In this document: positions 8,078 to 14,425 of the stretch, one piece after another
Layout: each line of letters starts with the position of its first letter
Position numbering within the stretch: the first letter of the stretch is position 1
Source of the DNA: Thiohalobacter sp.
GTDB lineage: Bacteria > Pseudomonadota > Gammaproteobacteria > DSM-19610
DNA length: 22,711 nt
Direction: 5' to 3'
Assembly: GCA_027080445.1 (NCBI GenBank)
Contig: JALWRY010000211.1
Span: 1 to 22,711 of the forward strand
The notes under the pieces: model-generated
Databases searched by the model: none
Told to the model about the DNA's origin: nothing
What the model saw: only the letters and a program-made list of their open reading frames with translations
Made by a program: the position numbers and the translations under genes

Positions 8078-8477
8078 GATATTCGAGGATAGTCTTGAGT
8101 TTCCCAAGTTCTTCTGTCAGGGTTCGGGACTGCTCGTCCAGCGCGCCTTCAAGCTGTTCCAGCGGTACTGGTGGCGGCAGGAGGATAAAACTGTAAATGC
8201 ACCGCCCTTTTCCGTTGTCTACCAGTCGGGAACAGGCTGTTGCGACATCGCCATTGGGAAATGTCATGTGCCAATCTACTGTGCCACAATCCGGTGACGA
8301 AACCACGTCAAGGCCAACCTCGACCTCTCCCTCGGGTGTTCTCATGACCGCCCGGCCCGGTTTGACCGATGCAAAGGCTTGCGTCCAATTAGGCAGCCAC
8401 GTCGGATCGGCGATGAAGTCAAACGCCTTTTGGCGCAACACATTCAATTCTATACTCTGTACATCATAATTTTTCAT
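8070..8477 (-). CDS. SRPBCC-superfamily protein
   Basis: 135 residues from the ATG at 8477, which has GGAG about 8 nt upstream; a longer in-frame start at 8516 adds an unlikely N-terminus. The START/Bet v1-like features are an initial strand (NYDVQSIELN), helix QKAFDFIADPTWLPNWTQAF, a TPEGEVEVGLDV strand, VDWHMTFPNGDVATAC, and a long C-terminal helix (residues about 104-132). The fold binds hydrophobic small ligands. The stop overlaps the ECF sigma factor start by 8 bp, so the two are made together. It could act as a ligand sensor or enzyme tied to the sigma factor, which is inference. Confidence 0.8.
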   Translation of the reverse strand: MKNYDVQSIELNVLRQKAFDFIADPTWLPNWTQAFASVKPGRAVMRTPEGEVEVGLDVVSSPDCGTVDWHMTFPNGDVATACSRLVDNGKGRCIYSFILLPPPVPLEQLEGALDEQSRTLTEELGKLKTILEYHD

Positions 8478-8567
8478 CAGGGAACTCCAAAATAATGTGT
8501 ATTCGACTCTGAACAAGAGTCTTCCATTATTTAGACTTCACTTGGTACAGATTTGTGACCGACCATA

Positions 8568-8975
8568 TCACGATAACTCGTATTCAGGGCGCTCTACCAG
8601 TTCAATCTGGTAACCGTCCGGATCCTTCACAAATGCGATCATCTCATTCAGGCCATCCATCATGGCTGGACCATAGACCACTTCACCGCCACGTGTGGTT
8701 ACGTCAGAACAGGCTTGCTCACAGTCCTCCACTCCAATGGCGATATGCCCATAAGCACTACCCAGGTCATAGTGTTCGACTCCATAGTTATAGGTTAATT
8801 CAAGAACACAAGTTTCCGATTCGTCCCCATAACCCAGGAACATTAGCGTGAACTTGTCCTCAGGCTGATCCAGGGTGCGCAGTACACGCATACCCATCAC
8901 TTTGCAGTAAAAATCGATTGAACGCTGTAAATTTCCAACGCGCAACATCGTGTGTAAAATTCTTGCTTTATTCAT
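8568..8975 (-). CDS. gloA: Glyoxalase I (lactoylglutathione lyase)
   Basis: 135 residues. The enzyme isomerises the glutathione hemithioacetal of methylglyoxal to S-lactoylglutathione in the cytosol. The four metal ligands of E. coli GlxI (His5, Glu56, His74, Glu122) appear at His8, Glu59, His77 and Glu125, a constant +3 offset. Motifs include ILHTMLRVGNLQRSIDFY, GHIAIGVEDC and FVKDPDGYQIELVER. The length matches the Ni-dependent bacterial class. It starts 9 bp after the stop of the YdhR-like gene upstream, so they form one operon; 90 bp separate it from the SRPBCC gene downstream. Confidence 0.95.
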   Translation of the reverse strand: MNKARILHTMLRVGNLQRSIDFYCKVMGMRVLRTLDQPEDKFTLMFLGYGDESETCVLELTYNYGVEHYDLGSAYGHIAIGVEDCEQACSDVTTRGGEVVYGPAMMDGLNEMIAFVKDPDGYQIELVERPEYELS

Positions 8976-8984
8976 ACTTTTCTC

Positions 8985-9782
8985 TTAAACGTAGAAGGGA
9001 GAGCGCATCTGCCGGCTGGCCTTTTCAGTGACAGCGGCATCAAAGATACGTGTCTCGAACGCCGCACCCAGCCGCCTCGCAGTCTTTGGAAAATCCTCCA
9101 GAGCAAACCGACGTGCATTCGCCAGGGAATCAAATACATCGATGCCGCCCAGCGTTTGGGTGTTCAGGCCGCTGAACCAGGTCTTTGCCAACAATCCAGG
9201 CTGCTGTTTCAAAACGGGATTGCGCTTCCGCCATGGCGCCTTCCCGAAAGGCACACTGACCTGCACTTCGGTATAGACAAACGCGCCTGGTGCCTGCGAC
9301 AGGACACCGCCAAAAAAGGGAGAACCCATGTCGCGGCTGGCCTCTTTCACCAGAGAGGCGTCAAAGAGTCGGGAGCTCGGAGCAGCACCCAGGTTTTTTG
9401 CCAAGCCCGGCAACTCACCCGTCACGAACTGACGCGCATTCTCAAGACTGTCGAAGGCGTAAAAGCCGCCCAGTGACTGGTTACCCGTCCCGGCAAGCCA
9501 GGTTTTGCTAAGCAGCCCTCGACGCCGTTGCAACTGCTTGTTTATGTCTCGCCAGGGCGCCTGATCGAAAGGAAGTGAAATCTGAAATTCACTATATACA
9601 AAGGTTCCAGGAAATACGTTCCCCATAATATTCATCTCATTGTTGTTACCAGACTGCTGCGCAAAACTACGGTGTGTAACAAGCGTGCCAGTCATCGCAA
9701 CAACGATGGTCGCAGCCATCGAAGTAAGCATCTCACGGTGACTCAAGCTATTGCAGTCATCTGGTGTTTCGTATTTATTCAT
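8985..9782 (-). CDS. Exported protein with two tandem YdhR-like domains
   Basis: 265 residues with a long N-terminal leader: hydrophobic TSMAATIVVAMTGTLV (about residues 20-35) ending near SFAQQ, so probably exported. The leader has SHREML where a Tat signal would have SRRxFL, so Sec or a decayed Tat signal are both possible. The rest is two copies of a ~100-residue unit (about 59-157 and 166-264). Both contain G(T/A)FVY(S/T)E, PF(D/G)xAPWR, GLL(S/A)KTW, LGG, FDSLxNARxF, and a closing SPF. The pattern matches the YdhR-like putative monooxygenase family (ferredoxin-like dimeric alpha+beta), normally a single cytosolic domain. The fused pair may mimic the usual homodimer. AAGGA lies before the ATG. 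Co-transcribed with gloA. Confidence 0.75.
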   Translation of the reverse strand: MNKYETPDDCNSLSHREMLTSMAATIVVAMTGTLVTHRSFAQQSGNNNEMNIMGNVFPGTFVYSEFQISLPFDQAPWRDINKQLQRRRGLLSKTWLAGTGNQSLGGFYAFDSLENARQFVTGELPGLAKNLGAAPSSRLFDASLVKEASRDMGSPFFGGVLSQAPGAFVYTEVQVSVPFGKAPWRKRNPVLKQQPGLLAKTWFSGLNTQTLGGIDVFDSLANARRFALEDFPKTARRLGAAFETRIFDAAVTEKASRQMRSPFYV

Positions 9783-9828
9783 TGCATTATTTCCTTATCA
9801 CTCAACAGACTTATTCCGCCTGCTTCTT

Positions 9829-9912
9829 CTGAATAAAAAGCGACCGAACGCTCAAAGACAGCAACGCTATCATCGTGTGGATAGTCCTTGAGGGTAGTAT
9901 CCGTTCGGTCGC
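9829..9912 (-). terminator. Long structured rho-independent terminator after the tautomerase gene
   Basis: GCGACCGAACG (9840-9850) and CGTTCGGTCGC (9902-9912) form a perfect 11-bp stem. Read on the minus strand the stem is followed immediately by TTTTTATT. The 51-nt loop holds a second arm pair, CTCAAAGAC (9851-9859) with GTCCTTGAG (9884-9892), with one mismatch, and an inner CTATC/GATAG pair (9868-9872 / 9880-9884). It ends transcription coming from tusA and the tautomerase, and its loop is unusually large and structured. Confidence 0.75.
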
Positions 9913-9939
9913 CTGTTCTTCCATATACTTGCGGTCGGC

Positions 9940-10356
9940 TTATCCCTGTGAAATAGCCTCACCAAGTTGCTCGTTGGTCATGGCCTGCCCGTCCAGATTC
10001 CAGGCTCCGTCCACGGTGTGAACCACATTGACGTAGATATGGTCCCGCGGCTGCTTGCCACCGGACAGTTCATGGATGATGTCCGTGGCATCCTTGAAAA
10101 AGCCGGTCTGGATTTCGCGGGTATTAAAGGCGAAGGATGGGGTCTTCCATTCCACCCAGGCACCGGCAAAGGGCTTGCCGCCGGAAAAGGTGGCGTTCTC
10201 GGGCAGGATATTCACCTGCGCGGTGACATTGGGGGTCATGACTTTGTTGCCGGACAATCCGTGCCATTTCAGCATGGCATCAGTGATTTTTGAGACGGCC
10301 TGTTGTTCAGCACCGTCCGGTAGTACGCCTTCGGTTAAAGTCAGTGTAAGTGGCAT
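9940..10356 (-). CDS. Tautomerase-superfamily (4-oxalocrotonate tautomerase/MIF-like) protein
   Basis: 138 residues starting Met-Pro, so Pro2 becomes the N-terminal catalytic base after methionine removal, as in the tautomerase superfamily. The sequence has two beta-alpha-beta units: MPLTLTLTEGVLP with helix QAVSKITDAMLKWHG, then AWVEWKTPSFAF, helix FFKDATDIIHELSG, and DHIYVNVVHTVDGAWNLDG near the end. The double-unit length fits the MIF-like or long tautomerase branch. AAAGGAG precedes the ATG. It is the second gene after tusA, 60 bp downstream, and should share the TetR-controlled promoter. Substrate unknown. Confidence 0.8.
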   Translation of the reverse strand: MPLTLTLTEGVLPDGAEQQAVSKITDAMLKWHGLSGNKVMTPNVTAQVNILPENATFSGGKPFAGAWVEWKTPSFAFNTREIQTGFFKDATDIIHELSGGKQPRDHIYVNVVHTVDGAWNLDGQAMTNEQLGEAISQG

Positions 10357-10383
10357 GGTTTTCTCCTTTCGTTACATAGTGAA

Positions 10384-10398
10384 GTTCGCTTGGCGAAC
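10384..10398. other. Short perfect hairpin between tusA and the tautomerase gene
   Basis: GTTCGC-TTG-GCGAAC is a 6-bp perfect stem with a 3-nt loop, in the 60-bp gap. No T-tract follows on either strand. On the message it could serve as a processing or stability element or adjust expression between the two genes; this is inference. Confidence 0.4.
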
Positions 10399-10416
10399 GG
10401 GTTAAAAGTCGTCGAG

Positions 10417-10647
10417 TTATGCTTTTCGAATCACAAAAATATGTTCTTCCCCGGATTGCCTGGTTGAGAGCAACTCGTTGCCGGTCTGATCACAGAACGC
10501 ACTGATGTCTTTCACCGCACCCGCGTCGGTCGCGATCACCTGCAGAGTCTGGCCCGCTGTCAGAGTGTTCAGTGCTTTGCGCGTTCTCAAAATGGGTAAC
10601 GGACAGTTGAGTCCACGGGCATCCAGGGTTTGATTGGTATCAGGCAT
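10417..10647 (-). CDS. tusA: TusA-family sulfurtransferase
   Basis: 76 residues from the ATG at 10647, preceded by AAAGGAGGTG; the GTG at 10656 overlaps that ribosome site and is rejected. The protein has the TusA/SirA fold: TLDARGLNCPLPILRTRKAL with the acceptor cysteine in NCPLP (Cys15), helix ending near TL, AGQTLQVIATDAGAVKDI, and a final strand HIFVIRKA. Members carry persulfide sulfur in thiouridine or molybdenum-cofactor formation, or in sulfur oxidation. A TetR-type operator lies 34 bp upstream of the start, so here it is inducible together with the tautomerase. It may therefore be an accessory copy with a stress role rather than the tRNA-modification tusA. Confidence 0.85.
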   Translation of the reverse strand: MPDTNQTLDARGLNCPLPILRTRKALNTLTAGQTLQVIATDAGAVKDISAFCDQTGNELLSTRQSGEEHIFVIRKA

Positions 10648-10680
10648 GGTTAGCACCTCCTTTGTTGGTGTGTATATATA

Positions 10681-10696
10681 TAGACCGGTTGGTATA
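10681..10696. promoter_or_regulatory. TetR-type operator in front of tusA
   Basis: TAGACCGGTTGGTATA is an imperfect 7-2-7 palindrome (TAGACCG / CGGTATA type). It matches 15 of 16 bases with the site at 11335-11350 in front of tetR. It adjoins TATATATA at 10673-10680, so it probably overlaps the tusA promoter. Confidence 0.75.
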
Positions 10697-10714
10697 GTTT
10701 TAAGTCAAAAAATA

Positions 10715-11320
10715 CTACTGGCTTTTGATCGGCACCTGGATCAACGTCACCGCCGCCCCCAGCGTCTTGATGACCTCCGCGTCATTGCGTGATTTGGCCA
10801 TCAGCTGTATACCTTCCAGGTAACTGAACATGGCGTCCGCAGTGGCCGTTTCGTCCACTGGAGGCAAATCCCCGCTTTGAACCGCATCCGCCACAGCGGT
10901 TCGCAAATGGTTCGTAATCGAGCGAATACACCCGTCTGCCTTGGAACGCAGCACTTCATCTTGTGTCGCCTGCTCCATCACGATATTACCGAAGGGACAG
11001 CCAGGTAGATGGCCATGCTGCTCAGCCTGCGCCTTCTGGAAGCGATACAATCCATCGACAAACCGCTGAATCCGCTCCAGCGGCGGGTGCTGGCCGGAGA
11101 ATGCCGTGGCCACCAGGGTCGTATTGATGTTTTCCCGAAATTGCTCAAGAACCGCTACGCCTAGATCCTGCTTGCTGGGAAAGAAATGGAAAAAGCTGCC
11201 CTTGGAGACACCCGCTTCCTTGCAAATCATGGCGACACCCACATCGCTGTAACTCTGCGTGTGAAATAGCGTCGCGGCGGTATCCAAAATATGCTGTCGC
11301 GTATCTATTGTATTGGTCAT
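10715..11320 (-). CDS. TetR/AcrR-family repressor
   Basis: 201 residues from the ATG at 11320. The N-terminal DNA-binding domain has RQHILDTAATLFHTQSYSDV and the helix-turn-helix ICKEAGVSKGSFFHFFPSKQ (residues 32-51). The C-terminal ligand domain includes the LPGCPFGNIVMEQ segment (Cys108), a pattern common in TetR repressors of electrophile-responsive genes. Nearly identical palindromes at its own promoter and at the tusA promoter indicate autorepression plus control of tusA and the tautomerase. The ligand is unknown. An in-frame upstream start at 11356 would put the operator inside the coding sequence and is unlikely. Confidence 0.9.
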   Translation of the reverse strand: MTNTIDTRQHILDTAATLFHTQSYSDVGVAMICKEAGVSKGSFFHFFPSKQDLGVAVLEQFRENINTTLVATAFSGQHPPLERIQRFVDGLYRFQKAQAEQHGHLPGCPFGNIVMEQATQDEVLRSKADGCIRSITNHLRTAVADAVQSGDLPPVDETATADAMFSYLEGIQLMAKSRNDAEVIKTLGAAVTLIQVPIKSQ

Positions 11321-11334
11321 GGGTAATAAAATAC

Positions 11335-11350
11335 TAGACCGGTCGGTATA
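11335..11350. promoter_or_regulatory. TetR-type operator in front of tetR
   Basis: TAGACCGGTCGGTATA, a 7-2-7 inverted repeat (TAGACCG GT CGGTATA; one mismatched pair). It lies 14 bp upstream of the tetR ATG and is almost identical to 10681-10696, which points to autoregulation. Confidence 0.75.
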
Positions 11351-11450
11351 GGCCAAGAAGAATTTTTTATCAACTCACCAGGAATTTGACGATAACCGGT
11401 ATGCCGATTATGTTTCCGGGTACTCGGAAAATGTAGGCAACCCACTGGCT

Positions 11451-11642
11451 TCACACGACCATTCCGCACGGGAGTCCCAGAATAACGGTGTTTGCCTTGA
11501 CCATAATATGGGTGGCATGCCCGGTGCCGTTCATTTTTCGGCAACGGCTGCAATGACAGTGGTAAAACCGCAGAACATCACCGCTTATCTGGTACTGGAC
11601 ACTACCGCACAGGCAACTTCCATTATAATTCAACGCAGGCAT
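11451..11642 (-). pseudogene. 3'-truncated GFA-type (Mss4-like zinc) gene
   Basis: 63 residues. The N-terminal half of a glutathione-dependent formaldehyde-activating-enzyme-like protein is visible: GSCLCGSVQYQISG, then FYHCHCSRCRKMNGTGHATH, which supply the first zinc ligands. Usual members are about 120-140 residues with a second motif of type FCxxCGSPL; that motif is absent here and I do not find it in the other frames of the 100 bp downstream. The frame ends after ILGLPCGMVV. AAAAGGAG precedes the ATG, and the start overlaps the cupin stop by 20 bp, so it was the last gene of the operon. A short functional metal-binding protein cannot be excluded. Confidence 0.7.
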
Positions 11643-11958
11643 CGTCTTCTCCTTTTAAGCGAATAAAATCGAACACACCGACACCCTGAACCACCAGGTA
11701 CCGGCAGGATACCTCGCCTGTGTTCGCGACCCGATGCGGGACACCCGCCGGGATTAACTGTCTTTCACCCTGCGATAACGTCTTGCAAGGGCTACCTTCC
11801 AGGGTTAGGGTCAATAGACCTTCCAGACAATAACAATATTCCGACACATTCGAGTGATAGTGACGCTGGCCCGCCTGTCCGGGTGGCAGCGAAAATTCGG
11901 CCACCCGAACATCTTCGGTGTCCACTAATAATAGCGGTTTGTCCTGTTGGAGTGTCAT
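11623..11958 (-). CDS. Small cupin-domain protein
   Basis: 111 residues forming one cupin barrel. Motif 1 is GQRHYHSNVSEYCYCLEG with metal ligands His33, His35 and Glu40; motif 2 is IPAGVPHRVANTG with His75. A mononuclear metal site is therefore likely. Such single-domain cupins include dioxygenases, isomerases and sensors, and nothing here identifies the substrate. The ATG overlaps the hydrolase stop (ATGA), so its translation is coupled to the upstream gene. Confidence 0.85.
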   Translation of the reverse strand: MTLQQDKPLLLVDTEDVRVAEFSLPPGQAGQRHYHSNVSEYCYCLEGLLTLTLEGSPCKTLSQGERQLIPAGVPHRVANTGEVSCRYLVVQGVGVFDFIRLKGEDDACVEL

Positions 11959-12851
11959 TTGGCCAGCGGGCCACCCGCCCCGGTCAGTCTGTCGATAATC
12001 CCTTCCAGCGCCTGATTGAAAGCCACTGGCTTCACCTGCGCAATAAAATGCCCGACGCCCGGCACCATAACGACATGTGCATTGGGCGGTGGTTCTTTAC
12101 CGGTGGGTGCTGCATTGATGTTGTAGAGCCTGTCAGAAAACCGTTGCAAATCGGCAGGAGCCTGATGTGCATTCCAGTCGAACAGTTCATACATGGCACT
12201 GACGCCGACCTTTGGATCGGCTGCCGAGAACTTGCCGACGATGGCATCGACCACAGCCGGATCTGCCTGCGGAGTAAACATGGAGTGCAGCATTTTATCG
12301 GTGCTCCCGTGAAAATCCGTTTCAAACGGCTTCACGAATGCCGCAATGGCTTCCTGACTGGCGGGATACTCGAAAGGTGTATAGAAGGTATCGACACCCA
12401 CGATCCCGATGACACGGTCACCCAGTTGTTTTGCCGCCTCGACCGCGACCGGCCCTCCCATGGAATGCCCGACCAGGATGACGTTGCGGGCATCGACCTG
12501 CCTGACAACCGCTGCCACATCCTGACCGAAAGCCTGCATGGTATAACGTTGCCGATGGCTGCCTGACTCGCCGTGCCCGGCCAGGTCCAGCCAGATGACC
12601 CGGTGATGTTGGGAAAAGTAGTCAAGCTGTGCATCCCAGAATGTATGATTGCAGGTCCAGCAATGCACAAAGACAAGGGTTGGCTCACCCTGCCCGCGCA
12701 CGCCATAGACAATCGGACTGCCGTCGGCCGATTCGACCGTGGCGGTGGTCGGGTGTTTATTATCCTGTACCGTAGCTGCACAGCCTGCCAGTGCAAGCAT
12801 GACTGTGAGGGCCAGACCAGTCATCCATTTTTTGAAAACTGTTACTTTCAT
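11955..12851 (-). CDS. Lipoprotein alpha/beta hydrolase
   Basis: 298 residues. A type II signal peptide (residues 1-23, lipobox LALAGC) places a lipidated Cys24 at the membrane, probably facing the periplasm. The hydrolase core has LVFVHCWTCNHTFWDAQ (oxyanion region), VIWLDLAGHGESG, the nucleophile elbow VGHSMGG (Ser130), and VPGVGHF with the catalytic His268. The aspartate of the triad is not certain. The HG oxyanion motif is replaced by HCWT, which resembles some esterase and haloperoxidase-like members. It overlaps both neighbours by ATGA. Substrate unknown; with an EamA exporter and a small monooxygenase in the same operon, a lipophilic ester or lactone is plausible. Confidence 0.88.
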   Translation of the reverse strand: MKVTVFKKWMTGLALTVMLALAGCAATVQDNKHPTTATVESADGSPIVYGVRGQGEPTLVFVHCWTCNHTFWDAQLDYFSQHHRVIWLDLAGHGESGSHRQRYTMQAFGQDVAAVVRQVDARNVILVGHSMGGPVAVEAAKQLGDRVIGIVGVDTFYTPFEYPASQEAIAAFVKPFETDFHGSTDKMLHSMFTPQADPAVVDAIVGKFSAADPKVGVSAMYELFDWNAHQAPADLQRFSDRLYNINAAPTGKEPPPNAHVVMVPGVGHFIAQVKPVAFNQALEGIIDRLTGAGGPLAK

Positions 12852-13183
12852 GAGAACCCGTACTCCTTTTCTATTTTGCAGATGCGTACTGTAAAGTGTT
12901 GATACCAGTTCGCCCGTCCCTGTGAACGGGCTTCGGCATGTTCGGGATGATGCTTCCAGGCCTCAATTGAGGCACGGTCCTTCCAGCAGGATACGGTAAT
13001 CCCCTTGCCGTCAGCGCCACGTATCGAGTCCATACCCAGAAAACCCGGTTGTTGTGAAACCAGCGACAGCATTCGTTTTGCCGTTTCTGCATAGGCTTCG
13101 TCTTCCCCTTCCGATCTGTGGGAGGTAAAGATAACCGCATACCCGCCACCGGCTTCAATGTCTCTTTCAGCATGCTCTGTCAT
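12848..13183 (-). CDS. Antibiotic-biosynthesis-monooxygenase (ABM) domain protein
   Basis: 111 residues, a ferredoxin-like dimeric alpha-beta barrel. Visible features are the first strand YAVIFTSHRSE, helix EAYAETAKRMLSLVSQQPGF, LGMDSIRGADGKGITVSCW, and helix IEAWKHHPEHAEAR, the typical ABM order. Members include cofactor-free quinone-forming monooxygenases and heme-degrading enzymes; conserved residues do not settle which. The start overlaps the EamA stop and the stop overlaps the hydrolase start, each by 4 bp (ATGA). Confidence 0.87.
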   Translation of the reverse strand: MTEHAERDIEAGGGYAVIFTSHRSEGEDEAYAETAKRMLSLVSQQPGFLGMDSIRGADGKGITVSCWKDRASIEAWKHHPEHAEARSQGRANWYQHFTVRICKIEKEYGFS

Positions 13184-14127
13184 GATGTTGCTATCCTCTT
13201 TGTTTTTTGTGTTGGTATCCCGGCTCGACCGACAAACACGACACCGGCCAGAATCATTGCCGTCCCCGCCATCTGCACCAGGGTCAACGGCTCACCGAGC
13301 AGCCACCAGGCCAGGAACAGGGTGGCAACCGGACCGGTCGAACCCATGATAGAAGCCCGCCCGGCGCCGATGCGATGGATACCCGCATGCATCAGAAAGG
13401 CCGGTAATACCGTGGACAACAGCGCCATGAGCAGCGCCAGGCCATAGACCTGCAGCGGAAGCTCAAGCGCGGATACCGGGTGACTGATGCCGAAATGTAC
13501 GCCGGCCGCAAGACTGGCCGCGGTCATGGCATAGGCGGTATAGGCAATGGAACCGGAACGCCGAACCTGGGCACCGGACAGCATCAGGTACAGGGCGAAC
13601 ACCACGGCGGACCCGAACACCAGTGCAACACCCAACCACAGCCGGACAGGAACAACCGCCAACGGCTGAAGGAACACTACCACAATACCCAGATAGCTCA
13701 TTGTCAGCGCGCCTCTTTCCCGGAGGGTGACAGGCCGACGATAAAACAGCGCCGAGAACAGCACCACCAGTGTCGGGTAGAGAAACAGAATCAGACGTTC
13801 CAGCCCGGCGGGAATATAGGCAAGCCCCGAAAAGTCGAGCAAGCTGGCCAGGTAGAAGCCCAGTATACCCAGCACGGCAATCAGTCCCAGCTCCCGACGG
13901 GTAGGCGTTGGTATGTGCGTCTGTCGTTGCAGCCAGAACGCGACGACAAGAAAAAACGGCAGCGCAAACAACATGCGCAAGGTCATCAGCGTAATCGCAT
14001 CCAGCCCGGCGCTATAGCCATAAGCCAGTTTGACCAATACCGCCTTGGCTGAAAAACCCACCGCCGCGAGCAGCACCATAAGGCTGCCGAGCATGCGCTG
14101 TTGCGCGGTTGTTTGCACATTTTCCAC
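13180..14127 (-). CDS. EamA/DMT-family transporter
   Basis: 315 residues with about ten hydrophobic segments in two EamA halves (about residues 14-140 and 160-300). Typical pieces are VLLAAVGFSAKAVLVKLAY at the start and SIMGSTGPVATLFLAWWLLG in the second half, where the GEPLT turn follows. It starts with GTG at 14127, preceded by GGGGAG. DMT transporters of this type export metabolites across the inner membrane; the substrate cannot be told. It is the first gene of the operon running to the GFA remnant. Its promoter lies in the 298-bp divergent gap to marR, which carries two palindromes. Confidence 0.9.
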   Translation of the reverse strand: MENVQTTAQQRMLGSLMVLLAAVGFSAKAVLVKLAYGYSAGLDAITLMTLRMLFALPFFLVVAFWLQRQTHIPTPTRRELGLIAVLGILGFYLASLLDFSGLAYIPAGLERLILFLYPTLVVLFSALFYRRPVTLRERGALTMSYLGIVVVFLQPLAVVPVRLWLGVALVFGSAVVFALYLMLSGAQVRRSGSIAYTAYAMTAASLAAGVHFGISHPVSALELPLQVYGLALLMALLSTVLPAFLMHAGIHRIGAGRASIMGSTGPVATLFLAWWLLGEPLTLVQMAGTAMILAGVVFVGRAGIPTQKTKRIATS

Positions 14128-14258
14128 GTACGTCTCCCCGATCCAGGGTGGCCGGGAATCTTGCTGCGGGAAAGAATGCTGGACAGTCTGTTGCGGCGAG
14201 ATCCGCGGCTGCCCTGAAGTGATTAATCGTTATAGAACAACATCAGCACAGTCCGTGA

Positions 14259-14275
14259 TGGAAACAATGTTTCCA
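14259..14275. promoter_or_regulatory. Perfect palindrome in the eamA/marR intergenic region
   Basis: TGGAAAC-AAT-GTTTCCA, a perfect 7-3-7 inverted repeat, about 130 bp upstream of the eamA start. It fits the published shape of PsrA-type TetR boxes (GAAAC-N2-4-GTTTC), but that assignment is tentative. It differs from the MarR box candidate nearby, so another regulator probably acts here. Confidence 0.5.
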
Positions 14276-14356
14276 CCACAGTCGCATAATGACTTTGATA
14301 AAGACTGTGTTGAGGTGAGTGTTCATATTTCAGAGCCTAATGGGACTGTCCCCCGT

Positions 14357-14384
14357 TTGTCAAGCCTGCCGGTATTGTTATGCT
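14357..14384 (+). promoter_or_regulatory. Sigma-70-like promoter of marR
   Basis: TTGTCA (14357-14362) and TATGCT (14379-14384) with a 16-bp spacer, about 42 bp upstream of the marR start. The candidate MarR box starts 5 bp after the -10 element. Confidence 0.5.
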
Positions 14385-14389
14385 AAATT

Positions 14390-14403
14390 CTTGCATGTAC
14401 AAG
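14390..14403. promoter_or_regulatory. Candidate MarR operator
   Basis: CTTGCATGTACAAG is a near-palindrome of the TTG-N6-CAA shape common for MarR family sites. It sits just downstream of the predicted -10, over the likely transcription start of marR, which fits autorepression. Confidence 0.55.
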
Positions 14404-14425
14404 CAAACTTATTTAGGCTTGCCAC

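Larger units (their letters stand above)
14128..14425. other. Divergent regulatory region between eamA and marR
   Basis: 298 bp without a gene. It holds the GTG-proximal ribosome site of eamA (GGGGAG on the minus strand near 14134), the perfect palindrome at 14259-14275, the predicted marR promoter and the candidate MarR box. I see no small ORF worth calling. Confidence 0.6.

Noticed and set aside
9840..9912. Integron attC-like recombination site
   Set aside because: The outer arms lack the GTTRRRY/RYYYAAC core, no integrase or cassette array is present, and the T-tract explains the structure as a terminator.
11883..12566. 227-residue plus-strand frame
   Set aside because: Antisense to the alpha/beta hydrolase and cupin, both of which show catalytic or metal-binding motifs.
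13480..14052. 190-residue plus-strand frame rich in Gln, Arg and His
   Set aside because: Antisense to the EamA transporter; its composition is the complement of membrane-segment codons.
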